Assembly (NCBI GenBank): GCA_903834925.1
Contig: CAILLA010000238.1
Coordinates: forward strand, 18,078-82,077
Reading direction: 5' to 3'
Length of the DNA stretch: 64,000 nucleotides
DNA from: an uncultured Schlesneria sp.
Lineage (GTDB): Bacteria > Planctomycetota > Planctomycetia > Planctomycetales > Planctomycetaceae
Shown: positions 17,243 through 26,726 of the stretch, piece after piece
Layout: each line of letters starts with the position of its first letter
Position numbering within the stretch: position 1 is the stretch's first letter
Notes under the pieces: model-generated
Seen by the model: the letters and a program-made list of their open reading frames with translations, nothing else
What the model was told of the DNA's origin: nothing
The model's database searches: none
Translations under genes and position numbers: made by a program

Positions 17243-20200
17243 ATGAAATGCTTTTCTGTATCGGCTTTGATTTTCCTTGCAACATTGGTCGCTCCGTTCG
17301 GCAGCCAATCTGCTCAGGCTCAGACGGTTGATTATCAACGGGATATTCAACCGATCCTTGCTGAACATTGCACCGCGTGTCATGGTGGCGATGAGGCGAC
17401 TCGGCAGGGCGGGCTTCGCTTGGATATCCGTGAGGTCGCTCTCAAAGGGGGCGATTCGGGAACGCCTGCTATTGTCCCTGGTAAGCCGGATGTCAGCAGC
17501 TTGATTCGCCGAATCACTTCGACCGATCCGGCGGAAGTCATGCCGCCTCCGAAAGAGAACAAGCCGCTGAAACCACAACAGATTGAAACGCTTAAACGCT
17601 GGGTTGGTCAGGGTGCGAACTATGCCACTCATTGGGCTTTTGTCCCTCCGCAAAAGGTGAGTTTGCCCGCTGGTGGTCCGGCGAATCCGGTCGATGCGAT
17701 TGTCAAGTCTCGACTTCAGGCTTTGAATGTCCCGGTGTCGCCTTCCGCTCCTGCATCGACACTTTGTCGTCGGGTTTACCTGGATCTGGTTGGATTCGTT
17801 CCCTCGCCGAAAGAGGTCGAAGAGTTCGAGAAAAATGGACTGGCGGCGACGGTTGATTCATTGCTGAAGAGTGAACGTTACGGCGAAAAATGGGCTCGAC
17901 ACTGGCTTGATGTGGCCCGGTATTCTGACACGAATGGGTATGAAAAGGATGTGCAACGTGATCAATGGATCTGGCGGGACTGGGTCATTAATGCTCTGAA
18001 TCGAGATCTTCCATATGACCAATTCCTGATCGAACAGATCGCTGGCGACCTGCTGCCGAACGCGACTCAGGACCAGGTGATCGCTACTGGATTCCTGCGC
18101 AACAGTATGCTCAATGAAGAAGGTGCAATTGTCGCCGAGGAATTTCGCATGGTCGAGATGTTTGATCGGATGGATTGCCTGGGAAAAGCGGTCCTCGGTC
18201 TTTCCACTCAGTGTGCTCAGTGTCACTCCCATAAGTTCGATCCGATTACTCAGGACGAGTATTACGGGATGTTTGCGTTTTTGAATAATTCGTACGAAGC
18301 TCAATCGTGGATCTACTCACCTGAACAGAAACAACAAATTCAAAATTTACAGAAGTCGATCCGCGACATTGAAGACCGTGCTCGTGCTCAGCATCCGCAA
18401 TGGCAACAGGAATTGGCGGCATGGGAAAATGATGTTCTGAAGCAGCAATTGACGTGGACTCCTTTAGAAGCCATTGAAATGGGAAGTAATAGCGGACTGA
18501 ATCACCCGACGCAGCTCGGCGACAAGTCGATCCTGATGCGGGGTCATCCGAGCAATGATGTTTTCCTGATTTCGCAACCTCCACTAAAAGGGGTGACCGG
18601 ACTTCGGCTGGAAGCCCTGACGCATGGCGATTTGCCGTTTGGTGGACCCGGTCGTGGACCAGCGGGGATCTGGGGTGTCACCGAAATTGAGACGACCATA
18701 CAAAAACCGGGGAGCGAGGCCTGGGAAAAACTCAAACTGGTCAACGCGACTGCCGATTTTTCTGAGCCGGACCAGAAGGAAGACAAAAAATCGAAAGGAC
18801 CAGTGGCGTATCTCATTGATGGTACTGATGAGACTTCCTGGGAAGCGGATCGCGGAATCGGTCGACGCAACCAGCCGAGTGTCGCAGCCGTTCAGTTTGA
18901 GCAACCGCTGGATCTGCCTGAGGGAACAAAGTTTAAACTCGCCGTTCGAACAAATGACATGCTTGTCTGCATGCGGATCAGCCTGACAAACGCTCCAAGC
19001 CCCGCCGTGCTGCCCGTCAATTATGCGGCGGTGCAGGCCATGCAGACGCCGGTCGAAAAACGGACAGCCGAACAAACGTCTGCGATCTTCACCGCCTGGC
19101 GAATGTCCGTTCCCGATCTGAAATCGCTGAATGACGAGATCGATGCTTTATGGAAACAATACCCGACGGCGCTCACATCGGTTCTGCATCTGGCTGAACG
19201 CCAGGGGGATCGCGTCCGTCCGACACACTTACTTGACCGAGGTGGTTGGGACAAACCGCAAAAAATCGTGTTGCCACACGCGCCAGCCGCCTTTCATGCT
19301 TTGGATGCAAACGGGCCTTGTGACCGTCTGGCGTTTGCTCGCTGGCTGGCAGACAAACGGTCACCACTGACGGCACGAGTGGCCGTCAATCGGGTCTGGC
19401 AGGCGATTTTTGGTGAGGGGCTGGTTGAAACGTCTGAGGATTTCGGGACTCGGGCCGCCATCCCCGAGTATCGAGAATTGCTCGACTGGTTGGCGGTCGA
19501 TTTCATGGAGCATGGCTGGAGTCAGAAGCACCTGATTCGCACTATCGTTAATAGTGCGACCTACCAGCAAAGCTCGGCGGTCACGCCGGAGTTGCGGGAA
19601 CGAGATCCCCGCAATCATCTGCTCGCTCGCGGACCCCGTTTTCGAGCCGAAGCGGAAGTCGTGCGAGACATCGCCCTCAGTGCTTCCGGCCTGATCACGC
19701 ACAGAATCGGTGGACCGGCCATCATCCCACCCGTTCCGCAAAACGTGCTGGATTACAACTACGTCTATCCTGGCTACTGGAAACCAACAACGGGTCCTGA
19801 ACGCTACCGACGTACTGTTTATGCATTCCGCAAGCGATCCATGCCAGACCCGGTACTGTCGAGTTTCGATGCCCCGAACAGCGATTCGGCCTGTGCTCGT
19901 CGAGTTCGTTCCAACACACCTTTGTCGGCTCTGGCGGGATTGAACGAAACCATTTTCGTTGAATCGGCGCAAGCAATGGCGTTACGAATCCTGCGAGAAG
20001 GAGGCTCCGATGATTCACAGCGTGCCAGCTACGCCTTCCGGCTTTGTACGTCACGCTTACCGACATCGGCAGAACGGGAAGAGGTTCTCGCCTTGTTGAA
20101 ATCACGTCGCCAACGTTTGGCAGACGGATGGTTGGATATTCGTGAAGTGGCCACCGGCGACGCAACGAAACTACCGGAAATCCCGCCGCAGACGACACCA

Positions 20201-20272
20201 CAAGATGCTGCCGCCTGGACGCTGGTTTCACGCGTCCTGCTGAATCTCGATGAAACGGTTAACAAGAACTGA
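17243..20272 (+). CDS. PSCyt1-DUF1549-DUF1553 (PSD1) cytochrome c-containing exported protein
   Basis: The protein is about 1009 residues. ATG 17243 begins the leader MKCFSVSALIFLATLVAPFG, cleaved after AQAQ. Domains in order: planctomycete cytochrome c (heme site CTACHGGD near residue 45, with a later VMPPPKENKPL Met region); DUF1549 (ASTLCRRVYLDLVGFVPS, then YGEKWARHWLDVARYSDTNG, with a second heme-like CAQCHSHKFDPI); a linker; and DUF1553 (RVAVNRVWQAIFGEGLVETSEDFG through RRTVYAFRKRSMPDPVLSSF). This family is a hallmark of planctomycetes and nearly always sits next to DUF1501, as here with a nine-base gap. It probably acts in periplasmic polysaccharide or redox metabolism; the exact reaction is unknown. 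Confidence 0.93.
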   Translation: MKCFSVSALIFLATLVAPFGSQSAQAQTVDYQRDIQPILAEHCTACHGGDEATRQGGLRLDIREVALKGGDSGTPAIVPGKPDVSSLIRRITSTDPAEVMPPPKENKPLKPQQIETLKRWVGQGANYATHWAFVPPQKVSLPAGGPANPVDAIVKSRLQALNVPVSPSAPASTLCRRVYLDLVGFVPSPKEVEEFEKNGLAATVDSLLKSERYGEKWARHWLDVARYSDTNGYEKDVQRDQWIWRDWVINALNRDLPYDQFLIEQIAGDLLPNATQDQVIATGFLRNSMLNEEGAIVAEEFRMVEMFDRMDCLGKAVLGLSTQCAQCHSHKFDPITQDEYYGMFAFLNNSYEAQSWIYSPEQKQQIQNLQKSIRDIEDRARAQHPQWQQELAAWENDVLKQQLTWTPLEAIEMGSNSGLNHPTQLGDKSILMRGHPSNDVFLISQPPLKGVTGLRLEALTHGDLPFGGPGRGPAGIWGVTEIETTIQKPGSEAWEKLKLVNATADFSEPDQKEDKKSKGPVAYLIDGTDETSWEADRGIGRRNQPSVAAVQFEQPLDLPEGTKFKLAVRTNDMLVCMRISLTNAPSPAVLPVNYAAVQAMQTPVEKRTAEQTSAIFTAWRMSVPDLKSLNDEIDALWKQYPTALTSVLHLAERQGDRVRPTHLLDRGGWDKPQKIVLPHAPAAFHALDANGPCDRLAFARWLADKRSPLTARVAVNRVWQAIFGEGLVETSEDFGTRAAIPEYRELLDWLAVDFMEHGWSQKHLIRTIVNSATYQQSSAVTPELRERDPRNHLLARGPRFRAEAEVVRDIALSASGLITHRIGGPAIIPPVPQNVLDYNYVYPGYWKPTTGPERYRRTVYAFRKRSMPDPVLSSFDAPNSDSACARRVRSNTPLSALAGLNETIFVESAQAMALRILREGGSDDSQRASYAFRLCTSRLPTSAEREEVLALLKSRRQRLADGWLDIREVATGDATKLPEIPPQTTPQDAAAWTLVSRVLLNLDETVNKN

Positions 20273-20280
20273 AGGTTACT

Positions 20281-21711
20281 ATGGATTACACAAAACAGAT
20301 TGAAGACGCGATGGCTCGATATCTCAGTCGTCGCTGGTTCCTGAAAGACTGCGGACTGGGACTTGCCGGGATCGCCGCCGGTGCTCTCGCAAGTCGTCAG
20401 TCGATTGCTGCTTCCCAAACTGATAATCCGCTCGCGGTTCGCCAGCCTCATTTTCCACCCAAGGCAAAACGTGTGATTTACATGTTTAATGCCGGGGCAC
20501 CCAGCCATCTGGAGTTATTCGACAACAAGCCGGAATTAACGAAGCGAAACGGGCAGCTTCCTCCCGCCGAACTATTAAAGGGTTATCGGGCGGCGTTCAT
20601 CAATCCAAACTCGGCACTGTTGGGGCCTAAGTTCAAATTCGAACGACATGGTCAGTGCGGGATGGAATTAAGCGAAGTTCTACCACATACGGCCAGCATC
20701 GCCGACGAGATCTGCCTGATCCGGTCTCTGCAAACAGACGCCGTGAATCACGCCCCTGCCCAGATCATGATGAACACCGGCTCGCAACAATTTGGCCGGC
20801 CCAGCTTCGGTTCATGGACTCTCTATGGGCTTGGTTCAGAATGCGAAGATCTGCCAGGATTTGTCGTCCTGACCAGTGCCAAGGGGACAAGCGGTGGAGC
20901 CAGTAATTACGGTTGTGGTTTTCTGCCAACAATGTACGGGGGCATTCCGCTGCGCAGCGCGGGTGATCCCGTACTTTATCTCTCGAACCCAAAGGGGATC
21001 GATGCAGAAACACAGCGAGCCTCGCTCGACGCTCTGCAACGACTCAATCGGATGACTCAGGAAACCGTCGGCGACGCGGAAACTGCGGCGCGAATCCAGA
21101 GCTATGAAATGGCGTTTCGCCTGCAAACCAGTGCTCCGGAATTGATGGATCTCCGCGGCGAGTCGAAAGAGACTTTAGAAATGTACGGCATCAAAGATCC
21201 GAAAGAATCGAGTTACGCGCGCAATTGCCTTTTGGCACGTCGCCTGGCGGAACGTGGCGTTCGATTTGTGCAGCTCTTCAATGAAGTCTGGGACCAGCAC
21301 GGCAATCTGACTGCCGGGGTCAAACAGAATGCCCTCGACACTGATAAGGCGAGTGCGGCGCTTGTTCGCGACCTCAAACAGCGAGGATTACTCAAAGACA
21401 CACTCGTCGTCTGGGGTGGTGAATTCGGCCGGACTCCGATGGTGCAGGGGGGCAACGACGGTCGTGACCATCATAACCGAGGCTTCAGTGTCTGGCTGGC
21501 CGGGGGCGGAATCAAAGCGGGGCATATCCACGGACAGACCGACGAGTTCGGATTTAACGTCGTCGCCGATCCTGTCCATGTCCACGACCTGAATGCCACG
21601 TTGCTACATCTACTGGGCTTCGACCATCTGCGTCACACATACCGATTCCAGGGCCGTGACTATCGACTGACCGACATCCATGGAAACATCGTGAACGGAA
21701 TCCTGGCATGA
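20281..21711 (+). CDS. DUF1501 protein with Tat-like leader
   Basis: The 476-residue protein has a Tat motif SRRWFLKDCGLGLAGIAAGAL near residues 16-36. The alkaline-phosphatase/sulfatase-like fold is indicated by MFNAGAPSHLELFDNKP early and by DTLVVWGGEFGRTPM, GGNDGRDHHNRGFSVWLAGGG and a terminal LLGFDHLRHTYRFQGRDYRLTD. It follows the PSD1 gene by nine bases in the classic planctomycete two-gene unit. The DUF1501 partner is thought to be a secreted hydrolase, but substrates are not established. Confidence 0.92.
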   Translation: MDYTKQIEDAMARYLSRRWFLKDCGLGLAGIAAGALASRQSIAASQTDNPLAVRQPHFPPKAKRVIYMFNAGAPSHLELFDNKPELTKRNGQLPPAELLKGYRAAFINPNSALLGPKFKFERHGQCGMELSEVLPHTASIADEICLIRSLQTDAVNHAPAQIMMNTGSQQFGRPSFGSWTLYGLGSECEDLPGFVVLTSAKGTSGGASNYGCGFLPTMYGGIPLRSAGDPVLYLSNPKGIDAETQRASLDALQRLNRMTQETVGDAETAARIQSYEMAFRLQTSAPELMDLRGESKETLEMYGIKDPKESSYARNCLLARRLAERGVRFVQLFNEVWDQHGNLTAGVKQNALDTDKASAALVRDLKQRGLLKDTLVVWGGEFGRTPMVQGGNDGRDHHNRGFSVWLAGGGIKAGHIHGQTDEFGFNVVADPVHVHDLNATLLHLLGFDHLRHTYRFQGRDYRLTDIHGNIVNGILA

Positions 21712-21830
21712 CCGAATCGTCTATTTTGATTGGCGACGAACCCGCCGTCAGACTCACGGGGAATCAACCGATATTCGATTCCTTCGTCGGGTCATGCCGT
21801 TTGCTGCTTCAGAGTTTGCCCCAACCGCTG

Positions 21831-23141
21831 TTACTTCGAGACAACTCGCTCAAGATGCCATTCGCTGATCCCAAGAACTTTTTTCAAGCCTTCGTACGCT
21901 TCTTGTCTTGAGGTCATATCGATGGCCTTTGGATCTTGCCTGCGGACCGACCGTAGCAATAGGTTCTTGGGGGTATGCTCTGTTTCGATGAACTCCAGGA
22001 CTTGTGTCTTGTATCCATGTAGTTCCAGAAACTGTGCTCGCAGTGCATCGGTCGCCAGAGAAGCAAATCGATCCTTCAGAATCCCGTATTCCGTCAGTCC
22101 TGGCAGTGTCTGTTTCCCGATCGCGTGACAGACTTCGTGCTGACAGCAGGGAACCGCCAGGATTGCATCGCATTCCCATCGCAACGCCGCAGCCAGTGCA
22201 TCATCCGTGGCGGTGTCACAGGCATGCAAAGAGACTGCCAGATGAACGTGCTTTGACGGAACGTAGCTTTCGATTCGGCCGATGTGGAATTCCAGGCCGG
22301 CGCAATTCAATGTCTTGGCGATCCGTGTACAGTCTTCGATGACGTCCGACTTCACATCCAGGCCAACAAGTGACACTTCACGTTCGTGGATTGTCGTCAA
22401 CAAGTGGTGCAGCGCAAACGTAAGATAACTTTTGCCACAACCAAAATCGACAATGTGGATCGGTCCGGTTGCTGGCAGTTGCGGAAGGATATCCTCAACG
22501 AACTCAAGGTATCGGTTGATCTGCCGGAACTTGTGATACATGGCCGGTCGCACCTGGCCGCTGGGCAACATCACTCCGATTTCGATCAGGAACGGGCAGG
22601 GAACGCCCGCTGGTATTAAATATTGCTTCTGCCGATTGTGGCCTTCCCCCTCAGTCGGTTGCTGAGTCGGCGGCTTCCGTTTGATTTTCTGAGGTTTGCC
22701 ATAATTCCAGCGAATGGTCAAATCGGCTTCCGTGGTGAAGACATGCGCATCGCCAAAATTCACACCGAAAACGCTCTTCGTCTGCGCAATCAACTCATCT
22801 GCGGTCAGGTTGTCGTGCAGTTCTTGAGACTTGGACCTGACTGTCCATTGATACTTCGTTTCACCACCGACTTCGATCAGTCGGACCGTCACTTTTGAGA
22901 TCGCAGTGTCAGACTTGGAAAGAGGTTGGCTGAGGACCAGTCTTAAGAATGTTCGGTCACGAAGCGATTCGGCGAGTAACGACATCAGCGTCGGAGTCGA
23001 CGGTTTTTCAGGCCGTGGCTTCTTTTCGCCAGGCTTGGTGGCAGCACGGGGCTTCGCGCGAGTTGGACGTTTGGGGACCGGCGGCTTGGCTGATCCTCTT
23101 GAGCTTGATTGGGATTTCGATGACGGCTTCGCGCGTGGCAT
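21831..23141 (-). CDS. Class I SAM-dependent methyltransferase, Methyltransf_32-like
   Basis: The 436-residue protein opens with a basic Lys/Pro/Ser-rich tail of about 50 residues. The methyltransferase core begins near residue 230 with VDFGCGKSYLTFALHHLL (motif I), then VGLDVKSDVIEDC. LHACDTATDDALAAAL and VPCCQHEV fit the RNA-methylase-like PF13679 family. The middle segment (YLIPAGVPCPFLIEIGVM) is usual for these proteins. Substrate is unknown; RNA is plausible. It lies five bases after the GNAT gene on the same strand, so the two are co-transcribed. Confidence 0.8.
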   Translation of the reverse strand: MPRAKPSSKSQSSSRGSAKPPVPKRPTRAKPRAATKPGEKKPRPEKPSTPTLMSLLAESLRDRTFLRLVLSQPLSKSDTAISKVTVRLIEVGGETKYQWTVRSKSQELHDNLTADELIAQTKSVFGVNFGDAHVFTTEADLTIRWNYGKPQKIKRKPPTQQPTEGEGHNRQKQYLIPAGVPCPFLIEIGVMLPSGQVRPAMYHKFRQINRYLEFVEDILPQLPATGPIHIVDFGCGKSYLTFALHHLLTTIHEREVSLVGLDVKSDVIEDCTRIAKTLNCAGLEFHIGRIESYVPSKHVHLAVSLHACDTATDDALAAALRWECDAILAVPCCQHEVCHAIGKQTLPGLTEYGILKDRFASLATDALRAQFLELHGYKTQVLEFIETEHTPKNLLLRSVRRQDPKAIDMTSRQEAYEGLKKVLGISEWHLERVVSK

Positions 23142-23146
23142 ACTGG

Positions 23147-23587
23147 TTAGTAGGTCTCTCTAGTCTGAAGGAACAATGCTTTCTTTTCACCGGGCAAAGT
23201 GAAATCGAATCCACACCTCTGGAAGAATTCATCCGAGGAGGTAATCGCCATGACCTCAAACACGTTCTGTTTCTTGGCCTGATCAATACATGCGTGGACG
23301 AGTGCTTTACCGATCCCTTGCCCTTGATGATCGGGCGAGACTGCCAGGCTTCTCAGTTCAGCAAGTTTCACGGAATAGATTTCCAATGCCGCAAAACCAA
23401 CGATTTTCTTAGCAAGGACCGCGACAAAACCATGTCGCGTCAGTTCTTCCAGTTCATCGTGAGTGCGTGGCAATAACCGGCCCTGTTCGACGAACGGCTC
23501 GATGAACTCACCCAGTGCCTCAACATCCCGTAACGTGGCGGCACGAACGACAAATGATGGTTGAGCGTGAGTACGTGACGACGGCAT
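23147..23587 (-). CDS. GNAT N-acetyltransferase, N-acetylglutamate-synthase-like
   Basis: The 146-residue protein shows the GNAT acetyl-CoA loop SPDHQGQGIGKALV near residue 85. LLPRTHDELEEL and ELRSLAVSPDHQGQG resemble the C-terminal domain of ArgA-type amino-acid N-acetyltransferases, with a final DEFFQRCGFDFT. Candidate role: the first acetylation step of arginine biosynthesis, or a related small-molecule acetylation. The gene is upstream of and coupled to the methyltransferase gene. Confidence 0.82.
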   Translation of the reverse strand: MPSSRTHAQPSFVVRAATLRDVEALGEFIEPFVEQGRLLPRTHDELEELTRHGFVAVLAKKIVGFAALEIYSVKLAELRSLAVSPDHQGQGIGKALVHACIDQAKKQNVFEVMAITSSDEFFQRCGFDFTLPGEKKALFLQTRETY

Positions 23588-23616
23588 AGAGATCGCAATT
23601 CCGATAAAAAGTAGGT

Positions 23617-24234
23617 CTATTTCTCGACAATCGTTACTTTCTTAACGCCATCGAGTTTTGGGAATTTTTCATTCAAATAGTCGTTGCCACGAGCAAGCAG
23701 CTCCATCTGGTCCGGCTTCTCTCCGTACTCGCTATTGATTTTATCGACCACATCCATCCCCTCGGTGACTTTGCCGAACGGCGCAAATCCCTGGGAATCG
23801 AGTGACGAATTGTCCTTGTAACTGATGAAAATCTGCGCCGAGCGACTGTTTGGAAGTCCCAGTTTGGCGAATGTGACAAATCCACGTTTGTTGGATTTCA
23901 TCACAGGGTCGTCTTTCATCTTGGCATCACGCCATTTGGCTGCAATCTTGGGGTCGCCATTGATTCCGAATTGAACCATGAATCCAGGAACAACTCGAAA
24001 AAATTTGCAGTCGTCGTAAACGCCTGTCGTGACGAGATGGTAAAACCGATCGGCACCGATTGGTGCCCATTCTCGTTCGACATGAATCACAAAATTACCT
24101 GCGGTTGTTTCAAATTTCGCATCAAAAGTTGCAGGGGCCTTTTTTGGTCTTGGCCCGTCTTGACCCAAAAGATTCAGTCCAAATGCGACGACGAGCCCGC
24201 AAGTCACGAGAATCGACCAGCCTCTGTTATTCAT
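23617..24234 (-). CDS. Exported cyclophilin-type peptidyl-prolyl isomerase
   Basis: The 205-residue protein follows AGGAGGAAAC and has a leader (NRGWSILVTCGLVVAFGLNLLG). The cyclophilin fold is recognisable: FVIHVEREWAPIGADRFYHL, then CKFFRVVPGFMVQFGINGDP with the active-site Arg of FFRVVPGFMVQ. SAQIFISYKDNSSLDSQGFAPFGKV follows. It should catalyse proline isomerisation of exported proteins in the periplasm. It is a separate gene, 29 bases upstream of the GNAT gene on the same strand, and may join that operon. Confidence 0.9.
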   Translation of the reverse strand: MNNRGWSILVTCGLVVAFGLNLLGQDGPRPKKAPATFDAKFETTAGNFVIHVEREWAPIGADRFYHLVTTGVYDDCKFFRVVPGFMVQFGINGDPKIAAKWRDAKMKDDPVMKSNKRGFVTFAKLGLPNSRSAQIFISYKDNSSLDSQGFAPFGKVTEGMDVVDKINSEYGEKPDQMELLARGNDYLNEKFPKLDGVKKVTIVEK

Positions 24235-24352
24235 TGTTTCCTCCTGAAATCAATTACGTTTTGTTTCAATCAAGGCCGAGCTGACGAGGATTTTATCTCC
24301 AAACCGGCTCACAATGAAGGGACTTGCAAAACGAACCAGAATCGGCAGTCGG

Positions 24353-26578
24353 TCACATCTTGAAATGGAATGTGCGTCGGATGTACCGCCAGCCCCATCC
24401 GAACGCCGAACGGCGAGCTGCCATGAACCTGGCAAAACCTCGCAGATTAGGAGTCAGTAACTCTGGAGACTCATCGAGCAGCACCGTTGCCTGATAGGCC
24501 GATTCCTGCAATTGTTCGCGACCTTCACGATCCGATGTGGTCGCGAGCAGCCCACCATTCTTGGATGCCAGGTTCTTGGGAGCAAAATCAGAGTGGGCCG
24601 ATGCGATTTGCGTTACCGTCCCGTGAAACGTGTGCTGCGGCAGGTGGTCAAACTTTAGACTAACCTTCATTCCGATCGTGACATCATGGCGGTCTGCCTG
24701 ATCGAGGTACAAAATCGCCTGCATTTTGTCCGATGGCGCAATGCTCAATAACGGGGTTCGCTCTTCTAGAAACGCATTTTCGTTCTTTTCATCCAGCGGC
24801 GTACCGGTCCAACCGACGAGACGTTTTTTTTGCTGATCGAGCTTCGGTGCAGGGTTTCGATCTGGAGCGATTACAGTCCCTGCGATCGGGGCTTTCACAA
24901 CCAGGTGCTTCATCTGCTCGTCCAATTCGGCGATCTGCTCATTCACCGATTTCAAACCTTCTTTTGCCATCGCCATTTCCGCGCGATCATTGACAGCTGA
25001 GGCGACGTTAAATGCCGTTTCCTGAAGTTTTTTTTGTTTCGCTAAACGACGTTTTGCATCCTCCAACCTGGGGTCATCCAGAAGGGCCAACGGTTCATCG
25101 GCCTGAACATGGTCCCCTGGCTGAACACTCAATTTGACCAGTTCGCCTGGTACTTTCGTTACAACATGCCGCACCTCGTGCGGCTCGATGACAAATGCGG
25201 CCCATTGAATAAAGGGAATTGGGATCAGTCCCAGCGGGATGATGATCGCCGCCAATACCGCTGCAGTAACCGCCAGACGCCATTTTTGGATCGGTTTTTC
25301 ACGCGGCGTTGAGAGCAGTTGATAAGAAGTCATTCCCATTTGTACCAGAATTCCCACGACGGAAAAGACAGCCATCGATTGTCCAATGCTCTGCAACCCA
25401 TACGGCTTCAGCACCGTATACAGGAACATCAGGATTCCAAACAAGACAAACCAACCGTAAAACTTCGATGCGATCGCATAAATGATAAACCAGTGCCGAT
25501 TCGTCTGAGGCATAAACGGGTCATGCCGAGGCTCGATTCCAAGGCATAATTGGGCCGCCATTTCCTGAGTCAGCTTATCGGCCTTCGGACGAAGATTTGG
25601 AATTTCAAGAAAGTCGCTCAGCATGTAATAACCGTCAAGCCGCATCAGCGGATTGGCATTAAAGATCACCGTTGTGGCGGTCGTCACGAAAAAGACGTTC
25701 AAGCACAAGTAATGGAATAAACCGGGTTCTGTCATCCACCAGAAGAAAATCGCAAATGCAGACAGCACAATTTCGATCATCATCCCGGCCGCACCAATCA
25801 GGATGCGTGGCCATTTATTCTTCAACATCCACGAATCGGAAACATCGCAGTACAGGCACGGGCTGCCGACAAGCAACATCACACCCATCTCATGACATTC
25901 GCTGCCGAACATCTTGCACGACAGGCCATGTCCGAATTCATGAATAATTTTCGAGCACGCCAATGTCATCCACAGAAAAATCAGGTTCGGCCAGCCGAAA
26001 AACTGGTTGAACGCCGGCAATCCCGCCTGAAACGCACGAAACTGGATCGCCAGTAACAGCCATGAACTCAAGACGAACAAGATGGCAATCACCGCTGTGA
26101 CGGGGTGATACATCCACCTTGTGTACGGAACCATCCAACCAAGAAACTGGTCGCAATCCCAGCCGGGAAGTCGCACTGATAGGATATTCGTGATGCCACT
26201 GAAGACCTTCTGCCGACGCTTCTTTTGGCTTTGCTCGATTCGTGCGGCAGCCTGGCCGGGACGAGTACTGTAGGCCAATCCCTTGTGATGCAGGTCCGCC
26301 ACCAGCAACTGAGTGTCCGTCAATGTCGGACTGATCGCAGGAAACTCAATCACTAACTCGTCACGAATCGTCTCAAGATTCTTCTCACCGTCTAATAGCC
26401 TGAGAACTCGGTACTGATCGGCTCGAAGACGATGATACGTCAATCCGACTGGGTCTTTGATGACATAGTGCGAAACCCCCTGAAATTCGATCTGTTTGAC
26501 GACAAGATCGTTCCGAGCTCGTAGCGGTACAGGCCGCTGAGACGATCGCATCTCTTGAGTCGGAATCGCCATCGACAT
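24353..26578 (-). CDS. M50-type zinc metalloprotease domain fused to HlyD-like adaptor
   Basis: The 741-residue protein begins at ATG 26578 after AGGTGA. Residues 25-100 resemble a PqqD-like domain (YHRLRADQYRVLRLLDGEKNLE). A membrane region then holds the zinc motif HEFGHGLSC near 220 and NPLMRLDGYYMLSDFLEIPN near 320, as in site-2 protease-like M50 proteins. The C-terminal third is HlyD/biotinyl-lipoyl-like (VQPGDHVQADEPLALLDD near 500, VKAPIAGTVIAPDR near 580). Such fusions belong to export systems for peptides or polymers. The upstream gene is a separate adaptor, so the pair likely forms an export module. Confidence 0.85.
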   Translation of the reverse strand: MSMAIPTQEMRSSQRPVPLRARNDLVVKQIEFQGVSHYVIKDPVGLTYHRLRADQYRVLRLLDGEKNLETIRDELVIEFPAISPTLTDTQLLVADLHHKGLAYSTRPGQAAARIEQSQKKRRQKVFSGITNILSVRLPGWDCDQFLGWMVPYTRWMYHPVTAVIAILFVLSSWLLLAIQFRAFQAGLPAFNQFFGWPNLIFLWMTLACSKIIHEFGHGLSCKMFGSECHEMGVMLLVGSPCLYCDVSDSWMLKNKWPRILIGAAGMMIEIVLSAFAIFFWWMTEPGLFHYLCLNVFFVTTATTVIFNANPLMRLDGYYMLSDFLEIPNLRPKADKLTQEMAAQLCLGIEPRHDPFMPQTNRHWFIIYAIASKFYGWFVLFGILMFLYTVLKPYGLQSIGQSMAVFSVVGILVQMGMTSYQLLSTPREKPIQKWRLAVTAAVLAAIIIPLGLIPIPFIQWAAFVIEPHEVRHVVTKVPGELVKLSVQPGDHVQADEPLALLDDPRLEDAKRRLAKQKKLQETAFNVASAVNDRAEMAMAKEGLKSVNEQIAELDEQMKHLVVKAPIAGTVIAPDRNPAPKLDQQKKRLVGWTGTPLDEKNENAFLEERTPLLSIAPSDKMQAILYLDQADRHDVTIGMKVSLKFDHLPQHTFHGTVTQIASAHSDFAPKNLASKNGGLLATTSDREGREQLQESAYQATVLLDESPELLTPNLRGFARFMAARRSAFGWGWRYIRRTFHFKM

Positions 26579-26726
26579 GTTCGGTCACCTGCGTCCGCTG
26601 AAACGGGTATTGTTCTTGTGTGCCACTGGCGTGCGTCATTGCTCGCCCGTGCTCTTCAAATTATTGCGATCTGATTTGAACCACAATCCGACTGACGATG
26701 ATATTCCGATATTCCGGCGTGGTGGA